From the NCBI RefSeq assembly GCF_000330505.1, contig NW_004440426.1, positions 362,909-405,472 on the forward strand: a stretch of 42,564 nucleotides of DNA. Direction: 5' to 3'. The translations under genes were made by a program, and so were the position numbers. The DNA is from Entamoeba invadens IP1 (lineage: Eukaryota; Evosea; Mastigamoebida; Endamoebidae). The number at the start of each line of letters is the position of its first letter. Positions within the stretch are counted from its first letter, which is position 1. The notes under the pieces are model-generated. The model had not been told where the DNA came from. It searched no databases and saw nothing but the letters and a program-made list of their open reading frames with translations. Positions 33,063-42,564 of the stretch are shown here, one piece after another.

Positions 33063-33326
33063 CTTGATTGTTTTTTTGTATCTCTTTTCGAAACACTCTA
33101 TCAACTATATATATAATACTTTCAATAGTATTTTAACTATTTTATTAATTTGTTTGTTTTGCTTAATATATATAACTATTAATAATAATAATTAATTGGA
33201 TTATAAATTGATTGTTTAAAATATAAAGAGAACCAATATGATTATTTCCTTTGTTTATGGAAACTAAGACAAAAAACATTCTATGATACTTAAGGTATTT
33301 TCGAAACTCAAGTCCCATTCGACATA

Positions 33327-33488
33327 ATGGGCTGCTCAACACTCTCACTGATTATCATTGCGATATTTCTCCCACCACTCGCTGTTCTTCTGAAGAAGGG
33401 ATGTGGGTGCGACTTTCTCATCAATTTACTTTTGACTATCATCTTGTACCTACCAGGTCTCATCCACGCCATCATTGTGATTACATAA
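33327..33488 (+). CDS. PMP3/UPF0057 family membrane microprotein
   Basis: 53 residues. MGCSTLSLIIIAIFLPPLAV is followed by LLKKGCGCDF, then LINLLLTILLYLPGLIHAII and a three-residue tail. This is the full PMP3 pattern: two spans, the LPPLAV motif ending span 1, a short polar loop with Gly/Cys and Asp, and the YLPGLIHA motif in span 2. Family members sit in the plasma membrane and affect membrane potential and salt tolerance. It is too short for usual ORF cut-offs. The start is the only Met. A divergent relative is at 39775-40008. Confidence 0.92.
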   Translation: MGCSTLSLIIIAIFLPPLAVLLKKGCGCDFLINLLLTIILYLPGLIHAIIVIT

Positions 33489-34562
33489 ATGGTTTTTATT
33501 TGTTTATTGGATTTACACAATTAAAATGTTTATGAAGAAGATAACAATTGAAACTTTACAACAAAGTTGGATGGATAATAATCACATTAAAAGACATAAA
33601 TTATTTTAACACTATATGTTCACACAAACATGTGTTTTTGGATTTCGTTATCATTATGGCATTAACGTTTTATTACCCAAATTTCTCGATAGTCAATCAT
33701 TTTTATTATTATGATAAAAATTGAATAGACAACAATAACTTAAAACAAATACAATTTAATAATTGTGTTATCTTTGTTGTTTTTATTGTATATTCTATGT
33801 ACATATATTGAGTGTTAATTTAAAAGAGTGATATGTTCAACAAAAAAGTTCGATCTACATGTAAAAACAAACCAAAATAATTTGTATATTATGTCAATTA
33901 TATAATACACTTGTTTAAAGTTGTTATATTCTTATCATACAGTTAGTTTTAAATTAATTTAAAAGTATTCAACAAATATACATGATTGTACCAAATGAAA
34001 TTAAAATATTATCAAAATAAACGCAAAGTGTTTAACAAAAAAAAACAAAAATGTATTGTTTTTTTCAAATGTCTCAACTTAATTTTTTTTGTTTCGAATA
34101 AAATTGTTTATATACAAATTTGAATAAAAATTATCTCATATCTTTAATGAAAAACAATAGAAATATACAAATGGAATATAGAATACTAGTAACGTTTTAG
34201 ATGTTATAACTAACTTCTCACTTTGTAAAATCAGTACACTTGATAAACAATTTTAATACTGATTTACAATATAATAACAAACTTCAAAAAATAGTAACAG
34301 TTCTCTATTAAATAATAAATTAAAATTGTTTTTATTTCACGCTTTTAATAAATGTTATTAAAAATGTTATTAATTGTGTACTATAATAATTAATATTGGA
34401 TGATATATATTATGATAATTATTAATATATTATCAAAATATCAACAAAAAACAATAATATAATTTAATTCTTTTTTCCATAAGAAAAACCCAAAAGATTA
34501 GTTTAAAATGGTTACAAATTGAACTATACAACTAAAAAGAGAGAAAACTAAAAACGCGAAGA
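33489..34562. other. AT-rich spacer, nothing recognised
   Basis: About 1.1 kb of AT-rich sequence with no frame, structured RNA or repeat that I can support. Confidence 0.55.
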
Positions 34563-35201
34563 ATGGAATATCACTTAGTAGGCTCCAAAATAGTTGACAC
34601 AACATCGTACGATCAATGGATTAAACTTGCGCAATCAAACGAAGATTTTCAAATTTTAGCGGTTTGTTAATACATATCAAACCCCAATACCACAATTAAT
34701 AACTGAAAGGACAAAGAAACCCTCCAAAAAATTGTTCACTCGTTTCAACTGCAATTGAACAAACAGTGCAGAGAGTATTTTGTTCAACAATATATGGTTC
34801 GGATGGTAGCAGTTGAAAAGGAATTTAATAGGAAGTATAATGTGTTAAACGAACAATTAATACAAGCACAAAACGAACTCGAAGCTGCAAAAGAAGAGCA
34901 GAATACACTCAAACGAACGGTTTATGCTCTTCAACAAAAGAAGTTGTTACTCGAACAAAAGTTGGCCGAAGTCAATGCAACCTATCAAAGTGTAGCAGAA
35001 ATGAATGGACAGGCAACTCTTGAACAACTCTCAAATATTCACTTTCTTGAGAAGAAGTATGCAGAATTAGAACAAGAAGTCGCACAGAAAAAACATTATT
35101 ACGACGAGATATATCACCAATATGTTTACTTTCAAAATGAGCTTGGGCAAATAAAGGCCAAGATACAAAAATACACTGCACTGCTGAGTCAAAGTCGTTA
35201 A
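34563..35201 (+). CDS. Coiled-coil protein, two exons
   Basis: Exon 1 (34563-34661) encodes 33 residues, MEYHLVGSKIVDTTSYDQW...FQILA. Exon 2 (34710-35201) continues in phase 0 with DKETLQKIVHSFQLQLNKQ. The product is 196 residues. Residues 60-190 form a long, heptad-like coiled coil rich in Glu, Gln, Lys and Leu (ELEAAKEEQNTLKRTVYALQ, KKYAELEQEVAQKK). I do not recognise a family; a small cytoskeletal, vesicle-tethering or kinetochore-type subunit is possible. Without the intron the second part would have no ATG near its start, which supports the splice. Confidence 0.65.
34662..34709 (+). other. Predicted intron of the coiled-coil gene (48 nt)
   Basis: Donor GTTTGT at 34662-34667, followed at once by an in-frame TAA. 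The acceptor GAAAG ends at 34709; no TAG acceptor is available. CAATTAAT lies about 15 nt before the acceptor, as in the intron at 2176-2221. The length is a multiple of three, but the stops force splicing. Confidence 0.6.
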
Positions 35202-35327
35202 ATGTGTGAATTCCTTATTGGTCTTTTTAATAGTAATAATAATAGTATTTATTTATTATTTATTAATACTATTAAGTAACTAGTAATTATTTATGCTAAT
35301 ACTAACTCGTCTTATTCAAAAAATCAA

Positions 35328-38300
35328 TCAATTCTTACTTCGGGTGAATTTTTTCTTCGGTTTGTCTTTTCTTGACTTTTCATTCTTACCAGACTTGGGC
35401 TTCTGAGGGAATTTGATTGACCCTTTAAACTCGCCTTTATGCTTTTCAACAGACACGGAAGTTGGGATTCGTCCCTTCAGTTGTTCTATGTCCTTCAACT
35501 CATATACGTTATCATTGATGACAAAATCGTCTCCACTCACACCAAGCTCTTTCAACTTCATTGCGCGTTCTCGAAGAATCTCTTTCTCTGCTGTATCTAC
35601 TTTGTCCTCTTGATGCTTCTTCTTTGCGACTTCTTCTTTCACCTTTTCAGACTCGTCGTCACTTTTCGACTTCTCTTCTTCCATTTTGGGGTTTCCTGCA
35701 CTCTCCTGTTCACCCTTTTCTTCATCACTCTCCTCTTCCATTGCATTGTCCGCCTTCTTTTTCTTCTCGTTTTTTGCCTCCTTTTTCTCTTTTGTTTCTT
35801 TCTTTTCTTTACTCGCCTGCTTTGCCTTTTTGTTTAAAAAGTCGAGCACCTTCCTCATCACTTTATTGAAAAGCCCCATCACTTGATTTGTTGGGATGTT
35901 CAAATCCTCTGCAACTTGGTCGACGTTTTTGTACTGTAACCCCATACCAATTAATATGACTTGTTGTGTCACTGAAAATCCAAAGTCGCATCCCATTACA
36001 AAGGCATTAGCAATTGCGGGCAACATGTCTATAATGATGTGGTAATCAATCATATTCTTACTGTAATATTCTATTCGTTTGATATCTCTCACACCAAAAT
36101 TGATATCCCCTCTTTCTTTCATACTCTCGGGAAGGGTCTTCAGATTCGGAACTACCAATTTCAAAGCGTCAGTCGCATTGACACTCTTAAATTCAAATCC
36201 TAACAACTTCGAAAACCTAACCCTAAAGTCATTCGAATACTCAGAGCTCCACTCCCCAAACGTTTTACTCAATTGTTTCACCATAATACACGAGTGCTCT
36301 CCAGTTATATCATTCGCCGTTTGCCTGAAATAGACGGGGGTATACTCCGCATTGCCCCAGAACTTTGCAAGCTGTGGGGTGTATCCAAACGCAACACCCA
36401 AGTAGTCCAACACTTCTGGTTTTCTATTTCCAGGGTTAATAAGAAGTGGGCCGAGATGCTTTCGAACATCAACTGATTTCTCTTTAGTGTCTTGTTCTGG
36501 GGTTTCCTCTTCCATATCACCCAACGAGACAATCATTCCAGTAAAATACAAATTGAGCATTTGGAGGATTTTAGAACCATACCCCATAGATGTCACATCA
36601 GGATGAGTACAAATCCTAACCACTCTCGCACCAGTCAACCCTGCAAATTCATCGTCCAAGAACTGTTGTGTTAAAGTCCATGGAATCAAATCACCCGCTT
36701 CTTTCTTCCCATGGCACCAACTCTTGGACACTTTCTTCCTTGCTATTTTGCCTTCAAATGCTAATTGGACTGCAGCCAAAATGTCCGGCAATTCGCCGTC
36801 GTCGCCGACTGGCCCAGTCAACACGAAAATGCAATGATTTGGTGAGTCTGCAAGGAGTTGCAAATCATTCGGTGTGTTCTTATAATGGGATGTCACAAAG
36901 AGTCCAACAAGTTGTTGCAAGAACTTCTCTGCGTCTTTGTTGTATGAAAACAGAGTGTCTCTATTGACATAGAACAACTCGCATTGTTCTGGTGGTGGAG
37001 TAGTCGTGACATGTAATAAAGTGTTTGATGCATCAAGACAGAGCAAATGGTTCAACCACTTTTCGACTTGGTCGCCGCTAGCGTATCTAATAGGTTCATC
37101 CAACGCGTATTCAAAAAACTTTCTCCCATTCGAATACTTCGTAGTGCCTTCTCTCAATTCCTTAATAAGTTTCAATGAGAGTGAACGTCCAGTTCCTTCA
37201 TATCCGTTCGTTGTAGTCGACAAGATGACTATATAGTTCCCAAGTAATTTCTTAACTATTGGCAAAGGAATAGCAGCGGCTTCGTCCACCATTAAAATCT
37301 CTGCTTGAGCCAACATAGCGGTGTCTGTTGGTAAAATGTATTGAACAGTTTGTCGGTGATCCTGATGAATATTAATCCTCACAACAGACTTCCCAAATTC
37401 ACTTCTTTGCGTTTGCACTAAGTCAAAGTCTAAGTGCTCTTTCATCCCAAATATCTCAAGACCCTTCACTGCAAATTCAAACACCGTTTTGACATTCTCC
37501 GGAGAGGGCGAAGTCACAAAGATGTTGGAATATCCAAGCGCAACAGAGCACGCTATAGTCAATCCAAGCGCTGCACTCTTTCCTCTTCCTCTTCCCGCAG
37601 TAATTGATATAGTCGAGTTCAAGGTCTTCTCTTTCAAACAGTCAAATAACTTCACAACACACTTTGCCTGGTCTGCAGTGACTGTAGTCTTCACAATTTC
37701 GTTGAGGTACTGTATTTGTGAGAATGAATTTCTGATATCAAGTAACTCCTGTCGGATCTCGACCTTTCCTTCAACTTTATCGATCTTCAAAGAATGCTCA
37801 AAGATGGGAAGAACGTCTAACTCATCAGAGATGACCACAGAGCACAAATTGTCGGACAATGACAACACAAATCGTTCGTTAAATCGCGAAGAGACTAAGT
37901 CAGTTGACTCGTCCCGGTATCTATCATTGATGTCCATGTTCAGTTTGTACAACTGTTTAATGCTCGTCATTCCACTGAGTAAGACTAATATGATTCCACC
38001 ACCTTTAACAGTCTCAATAGTTCGTGCCATGATGTTTGGAGTCATCGCTTCAAAGTCTTGAAGAACAACCATCCCAAATGTGTTACCCAGAATCTTATGA
38101 GTTTCATTGTAAAAGACGTATCTGATGTCGGTCGTACTCAAAAAGAGTTCAAACGCATTCCCACTGAATTCCTCAGCATTCTTTCCTTTGTCTCGAACAC
38201 GGCGCTTGGCATTGGTACTGAACCCAAGGTCCTTCTTGTAGCACCACAAAATGCGCTCTTTTGGTGTGTTCATCGCTTTTGTCATCATGTAATACAAATT

Positions 38301-38414
38301 CATCACTTGTTGTGACGCTTTGCTTCCTACTACGGTAATGAGTGTACGTTGGCCGGTGCTCACACCGTTCTCTATAAGGGTTTTAAGACGAGTGTCAACA
38401 CGCTTTTTTGACAT
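35328..38414 (-). CDS. NAT10: RNA cytidine acetyltransferase NAT10/Kre33
   Basis: 1028 residues, close to the family's usual 1025-1060. The order is: TmcA-like N-terminal domain (SKKRVDTRLKTLIENGVSTG, RTLITVVGSKASQQVMNLY); helicase module with Walker A GRGRGKSAALG near residue 280 and Walker B MVDEAAAIPLP near 375; GNAT domain near 530-720 with VRICTHPDVTSMGYGSKIL (acetyl-CoA loop); and a C-terminal tRNA-binding-like region (GFSVTQQVILIGMGLQYKN). A Lys/Glu-rich, nucleolar-type tail ends in KPKKKFTRSKN. The enzyme uses ATP and acetyl-CoA to make N4-acetylcytidine in 18S rRNA and some tRNAs and is needed for small-subunit assembly. All catalytic motifs are intact. The start is the first Met. 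Confidence 0.96.
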   Translation of the reverse strand: MSKKRVDTRLKTLIENGVSTGQRTLITVVGSKASQQVMNLYYMMTKAMNTPKERILWCYKKDLGFSTNAKRRVRDKGKNAEEFSGNAFELFLSTTDIRYVFYNETHKILGNTFGMVVLQDFEAMTPNIMARTIETVKGGGIILVLLSGMTSIKQLYKLNMDINDRYRDESTDLVSSRFNERFVLSLSDNLCSVVISDELDVLPIFEHSLKIDKVEGKVEIRQELLDIRNSFSQIQYLNEIVKTTVTADQAKCVVKLFDCLKEKTLNSTISITAGRGRGKSAALGLTIACSVALGYSNIFVTSPSPENVKTVFEFAVKGLEIFGMKEHLDFDLVQTQRSEFGKSVVRINIHQDHRQTVQYILPTDTAMLAQAEILMVDEAAAIPLPIVKKLLGNYIVILSTTTNGYEGTGRSLSLKLIKELREGTTKYSNGRKFFEYALDEPIRYASGDQVEKWLNHLLCLDASNTLLHVTTTPPPEQCELFYVNRDTLFSYNKDAEKFLQQLVGLFVTSHYKNTPNDLQLLADSPNHCIFVLTGPVGDDGELPDILAAVQLAFEGKIARKKVSKSWCHGKKEAGDLIPWTLTQQFLDDEFAGLTGARVVRICTHPDVTSMGYGSKILQMLNLYFTGMIVSLGDMEEETPEQDTKEKSVDVRKHLGPLLINPGNRKPEVLDYLGVAFGYTPQLAKFWGNAEYTPVYFRQTANDITGEHSCIMVKQLSKTFGEWSSEYSNDFRVRFSKLLGFEFKSVNATDALKLVVPNLKTLPESMKERGDINFGVRDIKRIEYYSKNMIDYHIIIDMLPAIANAFVMGCDFGFSVTQQVILIGMGLQYKNVDQVAEDLNIPTNQVMGLFNKVMRKVLDFLNKKAKQASKEKKETKEKKEAKNEKKKKADNAMEEESDEEKGEQESAGNPKMEEEKSKSDDESEKVKEEVAKKKHQEDKVDTAEKEILRERAMKLKELGVSGDDFVINDNVYELKDIEQLKGRIPTSVSVEKHKGEFKGSIKFPQKPKSGKNEKSRKDKPKKKFTRSKN

Positions 38415-38756
38415 TAACTTGCTTTGCTTACTGTGAGTTCATTATTATTCTTAGGGTTACTCTTATCCTATGTTGTTCATTATCGTGTTATTGTACCTTT
38501 CTTTAGTACTATTTATCGGGTTTTGATAATTTATTAAAAATATAATTTGTTATTGATATATAAATAATTAATTGTTATTTTTATTATTATTCTTATATAA
38601 TAAACCATATTTAAATTATTATATTCAAATAATAATTATACTAAACAACAAATATAATTAGTTTTATTAAAACATATAGATTAAATACTATAATTATAAA
38701 ATTTGTTTTTGAAGAATGAAGTTTAGGAATATGACACTCAATGAACTCAAAAAGTC
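38415..38756. other. Intergenic promoter region of two divergent genes
   Basis: 342 bp separate the NAT10 and TLDc starts, which point away from each other; the middle is extremely AT-rich. No specific element identified. Confidence 0.5.
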
Positions 38757-39491
38757 ATGAGTATCACACAACAAAGTGACGAAATAACAAATGTGTGTAT
38801 AGAGGAGTTAGTGCAACGTGAAAATGTATCGCCCCAATTTAAACAGCTCGTGGAAGATTATTACAAAACGCATCATGGCACAACAGAGAAAGTGGTTAAT
38901 GTGGCAATTCCAGAAGATTTGCTCAATCAAATGTTGACTGAATATGCGACGAGAATTGATTTGATGCAATTGAAAGAGGGGCAATGCTATTTGCCTTTTT
39001 TACAGGGCTTAACGGGATTCAAACAGTACAAGTTACTTGGGGAATTCGATGGAAAGACCCTTGCAACACCAAATAAGGTATTTGATTTAATTGAAAGCCA
39101 GAAAGATATCATGTTCATCATTACATCGACAGACAAAGATATATTTGGCTCGTTTCACCACATTTTGCCCGTTATACAAGGAAACTATGTGGTGGGTGAT
39201 GAACAGATGAAAGTGTTCTCTTTGCTTAATCCGGAAAAGACACCGCCCATTTACTTTAAGGCCAGAAAGGATAACAACCATTTGCTATTTTTCCCACGAC
39301 CTAACCAAAAGGATACGGTTTTATTCTTCATAATGAATTGTTTTGAAATCAGAATGAAAAAATCAAATCTCGAAACATTTGAAATTAGAGGAACAAAGTT
39401 GAGCGACGCTTTTGAGACGGAAATGGACTCTTTTAATTTCGCCAATTCACCTTTCGACGTTATGTATCTCAGAATTTACCAGTGGTACTAA
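38757..39491 (+). CDS. TLDc-like domain protein, short form
   Basis: 244 residues, related in layout to the TLDc protein at 8503-9438. The N-terminal 85 residues are helical and acidic. The domain then runs FLQGLTGFKQYKLLGEFDGK, KDIMFIITSTDKDIFGSFHH, VFSLLNPEKTPPIYFKARKD and NNHLLFFPR, ending in PFDVMYLRIYQWY. The block with a beta strand, FGSFH, NP...PP and Phe matches the other copy closely (IFGSWH, NPYKIPPTRFF). Function is not known; the expansion is typical of Entamoeba. Start at ATG 38757, about 340 bp from the divergent NAT10 gene. Confidence 0.7.
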   Translation: MSITQQSDEITNVCIEELVQRENVSPQFKQLVEDYYKTHHGTTEKVVNVAIPEDLLNQMLTEYATRIDLMQLKEGQCYLPFLQGLTGFKQYKLLGEFDGKTLATPNKVFDLIESQKDIMFIITSTDKDIFGSFHHILPVIQGNYVVGDEQMKVFSLLNPEKTPPIYFKARKDNNHLLFFPRPNQKDTVLFFIMNCFEIRMKKSNLETFEIRGTKLSDAFETEMDSFNFANSPFDVMYLRIYQWY

Positions 39492-39774
39492 TCATTGGTC
39501 TTTTATTCATTATAATACAATATTTTATTAATAACTTATTAATAGTTAAGTTCTATAGAGTATATATTTTTAGTATATAGAACCATAAAATATTCTATAT
39601 TGATAATAATAGAGTCACTGATCTTATTGAAAAGTTACACAAATGTGTTACTCATTATAAAAATAATATATAAAACACTTATGACGTCGATAACTGTGTA
39701 ATATTTATAATCTAACACAACGTGTAGTTTTAGTTTGCAAACTTATAAAAAAGTTGTTCATCTAAAAACATCAG

Positions 39775-40008
39775 ATGAGTGATACAGAAACAAAAGAAAA
39801 TAAAGAGGGTTTTAATATCTGTGGGTTTTCTGTATTGGAATTCTTTCTTTGTTGTTTCTGTCCACCTCTAGCTATAATTATCATGAATCTTTGCTGTGAA
39901 GATGGTGAATATTATAAAAAGGAGTTTATTTGTCCAGGTTTATTATATTCCATATTTTGTTGCCATATCGGTTATCTCTTTTATAGTCTTGCAAAAGAAT
40001 GTCCTTAA
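39775..40008 (+). CDS. PMP3-like membrane microprotein, divergent
   Basis: 77 residues. A 17-residue polar head (MSDTETKENKEGFNICG) is followed by span 1, VLEFFLCCFCPPLAIIIM, a loop NLCCEDGEYYKKE, and span 2, FICPGLLYSIFCCHIGYLFYSL. CPPLAI and PGLLYS stand where PMP3 proteins have LPPLAV and PGLLHA. It has eight Cys, several next to the spans, possibly lipidated. A TATA-like TATAAAAAAG lies about 30 bp upstream of the ATG. It is a likely paralogue of the gene at 33327. Confidence 0.75.
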   Translation: MSDTETKENKEGFNICGFSVLEFFLCCFCPPLAIIIMNLCCEDGEYYKKEFICPGLLYSIFCCHIGYLFYSLAKECP

Positions 40009-40199
40009 TTTACTCTTTAAATACATTCTATTGATTCTATAATAAAGGTATAAATTCAGAGTGTTTATTCAATTTACTACTTTCAGTAGAGTCTATTATT
40101 ATTTTTAAAAATAATTTAAAAATAATAATATATAATTTTGTTTGAAAAACAATTTAATTGCAAATTAATAATTGTTTTAACCATATTTGGGAGTCCTCA

Positions 40200-40415
40200 A
40201 TATTAATTTGATTGTCAACGATTCAGTCAAAAATAAAAGAAGTGAAGCTATTATCCATCAACAAAGAAAAAGATTTTTTGGTAGGCAAAAAAATCTTAAC
40301 ACTCAAATGGCCCAAAGCTAAAAAATATAATTTTTCAAATAATTCTTTACCAAATTTGATTTTTGCCTTTGTTTTCAAAATGATATTCGATAGAATTCAT
40401 ACAAAAATAATTTAG
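40200..40415 (+). pseudogene. Tc1/mariner-like transposase remnant
   Basis: About 65 residues resemble the piece between the HTH and the first DDE Asp of Tc1/mariner transposases: STIQSKIKEVKLLSINKEKD, then GKKILTLKWPKAKKYNFSNN, compatible with the usual STIQR.LKE.GL and R.LKWAK.H.NFS patterns. The following LPNLIFAF occupies the place of the first strand, but the Asp is lost. No start or TIR pair is seen. Confidence 0.35.
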
Positions 40416-40581
40416 AAAGTGAAGACATAATAAAACAATTATTTTGTATGATTATAATAACATAAAATAAATATTATAGAATTATTTAAAATTTGGAAAA
40501 AAATGATGTTTGGAGAATTAGAAACTTTTATAAACAATTGTTTTATAATATTAAATAAATAACTAACTAAACTGTTTTATT

Positions 40582-40993
40582 TATTGTTTGAACGCTTAAA
40601 TCTGGCACAAATGAATTTAGGAAACCCGCATTAGTTTTTTCTTTTTTCTTTTATTTTACAATCTTTTACTAAAAATACGTTTTTGCTTATATATATATAT
40701 ATATTTTCTGTTGTTTCAGAACAAAACTGTACCAATTATCATGTTCACACGTTGAATATTGCTTTTTGTTGTACTCTTGAAATGACACTAAAAAACGACG
40801 ATAAATTTACACACGATGTTGAGATAACGAATCCTGTATTATCTGCAATCATTAATTCCTATTGTGTTAATTGATTATTTTTCGTAATGACAATTACTAT
40901 TTTTTATTACCCAACTTTTTAGTAAATTGTGTTTTGCTTTTTACGACAAAAATGGGGTTTTCCAATATGCCAGATTTAAGCTTACAAACAATA
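40582..40993. mobile_element. 412-bp inverted-repeat MITE
   Basis: TATTGTTTGAACGCTTAAAT at the left (40582) matches the reversed right end TATTGTTTGTAAGCTTAAAT (to 40993). The core GCTTAAATCTGGCA (40594-40607) / TGCCAGATTTAAGC (40968-40981) is perfect over 14 bp. The similarity goes on inward, with gaps, to GGAAACCC/GGAAAACCCC. No transposase lies inside; a 63-residue frame is not convincing. The superfamily is not clear. Confidence 0.65.
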
Positions 40994-41314
40994 TTTTTTA
41001 TTTATTTGTCTTATTAAATTGTAATAATTTTAATAGATTATTTTTTTGTTTTTTTATTTAAAATCTATTTTTAATGACATGAACTAAATCTTCAATAAAA
41101 AACAAAATATTATCGAATTAAAAAGCAACTTGCTGTTCATTTAGTCAACACCAACGTAAATTAAATTGAGTTTGTTATGATTCATTTTCGTATTATTAAT
41201 ATACTTCTTATTTATTGACAAGATTTGTTTTACGTTTATTTGATATTTTATTATTCAATAAAACAAATTTGGGGTTCTGAAATATAGTAAAATATCACAA
41301 AAGTGGCACTTTGG

Positions 41315-41448
41315 AAGAGCGGGGTTTCTCAATAGAAAGCAGTTTAAACTGAAACAAAAATCGAGTTCTCTATAGAGTAGTAATTAAATTTGATTGTCTA
41401 AAATGACCGTTCTTGAGAGAACAAAAATTATCATAACTTCCCGCTCTT
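41315..41448. repeat. Palindrome cluster bounded by a 9-bp inverted repeat
   Basis: AAGAGCGGG (41315-41323) and CCCGCTCTT (41440-41448) enclose three further dyads: CAGTTTAAACTG (41340-41351), CTCTATAGAG (41368-41377) and GTTCTTGAGAGAAC (about 41409-41422). Together they could fold into a branched structure; perhaps a tiny MITE or a structured RNA. Confidence 0.5.
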
Positions 41449-42564
41449 GAAAAGTTTGACTGTGTTTTTTTAAAAAAATACGTGTTGCTATTTTTAACCT
41501 CAAAAACAAATCTTAGGTAATTGAGTCCTCATTTTTATTATTTTTGACTAAGTTTTGGTTCATTTTTCGGTTTTTCGGCCAAAAATTGGTTTTTGGGTCT
41601 TTTTTAACAACTTTTTTCAAGAAGGCATTTTTTGATATTGTTATTATTCTAATCATGGTTCGAAAATTTTAAAAACATGACCAAAAAAATTTGTTTACAC
41701 GTCAGAATACTTTTTTATTGCCGAAAGGGTTAAATTATTCAGTAAAAAACAGCCTCTTTCAATCTAAATTAATGAGAATTGATAGTAATAATTTCCCTAA
41801 TCGCAAAACATTATAACCAATATCAAACCTTTTTTACTTTGAAAATCGGGATTATTTTTGAATTATAATATATCAATTTTCTCTGCATAAACAGGATAAT
41901 TTAAATAATTATTAGGATAATTTCGTGTTAAAAAAACTACAAAATCGGGCGATTTTTTAAAGAAACAAAACATTATTGATCGTTGTAGAAGATTCTTTTT
42001 TTAAATCCATAAAAAACATTGAAACCCTGTTTTATAGAAACAATATAAAAATTGAAAAAATCAACCAATAAATGAATAAAACAAAATACAATAAAATTAA
42101 AACAGTTTCCCGGTTTTATTAACAATATTTGGGAGAGCCTTTGGGAGAGTCGCTTAACCTTATAATATGAATTGTTTACCTTAAATTAAGCTTGAATTTT
42201 ATTCTAGTAATTAGATGAATGTTTGTTTCTTTAGAAACCCCGTTTTTTATCATTAAACTATATTTAATTATAATAAAATTATAATTTATTAGTAAATGAT
42301 AAGTAGGTTTTCGAATTACTTTTGACTTAATTAAACTATTTTATATAGTTTAAATTTTTGTGTTATTTGGAGATCACATTACATTTTTTTGTTATTGACA
42401 AATAATGATAATATTAACAATATGTATTAATAATTTAAACTATTTTCAATAAATGATATAATTTTAATAATCAATAAAAAATAATACAGTCAATACTCTA
42501 TCGGATTGAAAATATGTAAAATGGTTTTCCCAAAGGATGGGAAAATAAAAAAAATATTTATTTT
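41449..42564. other. AT-rich end of the window with a solitary piggyBac-like end
   Basis: TTGCCGAAAGGG ends at 41729 and is followed by TTAA (41730-41733), the form of a piggyBac right end, but no matching left end is in the window. Two tandem TTTGGGAGAG copies lie near 42128-42150. No gene seen. Confidence 0.4.

Noticed and set aside
35413..38315. Numerous plus-strand ORFs opposite the NAT10 gene
   Set aside because: Antisense shadows of a long conserved coding sequence; their composition mirrors the Lys/Glu-rich tail.
40683..40874. 63-residue ORF inside the 412-bp MITE
   Set aside because: Short, opens in a TA repeat and shows no family motif; probably not coding.
42125..42150. Possible third hAT end (TTTGGGAGAGCC)
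   Set aside because: The terminal CAGGG/CCCTG and a partner with a target duplication are missing.

Overview
The window looks like nuclear DNA of an Entamoeba species. The best guess is one rich in DNA transposons, such as E. invadens or E. moshkovskii; the species call is inference. The reasons are very AT-rich spacers, compact mostly intron-poor genes on both strands, short introns that open with GTTTGT, a cysteine-rich transmembrane receptor kinase of the Entamoeba TMK type, two TLDc-like proteins, and a mix of hAT, Mutator-like, piggyBac and Tc1/mariner-like relics. One run of 100 Ns (11482-11581) marks an assembly gap.

Left arm (1-14409). A large gene enters from the left edge on the minus strand; it becomes one open frame of about 800 residues once two GTTTGT introns are removed and may be APC1. 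Next come a probably myristoylated ADP-ribosylglycohydrolase, a small Cys/acidic ORF, a hypothetical gene, a U3 snoRNA gene that no ORF explains (about 6886-7085), a 905-bp inverted-repeat element, a one-span membrane microprotein, a TLDc protein, and the receptor kinase, which is broken at the gap by a one-base frameshift.

Transposon island (about 14980-31560). A PIF/Harbinger-like element with 13-bp TIRs and a twice-frameshifted transposase is followed by a decayed Mutator-like transposase (SWIM and CCHC fingers). Two piggyBac-type elements lie in tandem and share one TTAA: an internally deleted 803-bp copy and a 386-bp MITE. A 3.24-kb hAT element has CAGGGCT ends and 7-bp target duplications. 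A second pair of CAGGGCT ends (25266-31552) is interrupted by a 5.38-kb piggyBac element with TTAA on both sides, matching CCCTTCGAGGAC ends, an apparently intact intron-containing transposase with all three catalytic Asp, and a decayed actin fragment as cargo.

Right arm (31659-42564). Single-copy genes return: a ferredoxin-nitroreductase fusion with one frameshift, a UBA/CUE-like microprotein, two PMP3-type membrane microproteins (one not listed by ordinary ORF size cut-offs), a spliced coiled-coil gene, the RNA cytidine acetyltransferase NAT10/Kre33, and a second TLDc-like gene. The last 2.5 kb holds a Tc1/mariner-like remnant, a 412-bp inverted-repeat MITE, a cluster of palindromes and a solitary piggyBac-like end.

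There is no operon logic. The one functional theme is ribosome biogenesis: a U3 snoRNA and the 18S rRNA acetyltransferase lie in the same window, 28 kb apart, which may be chance.
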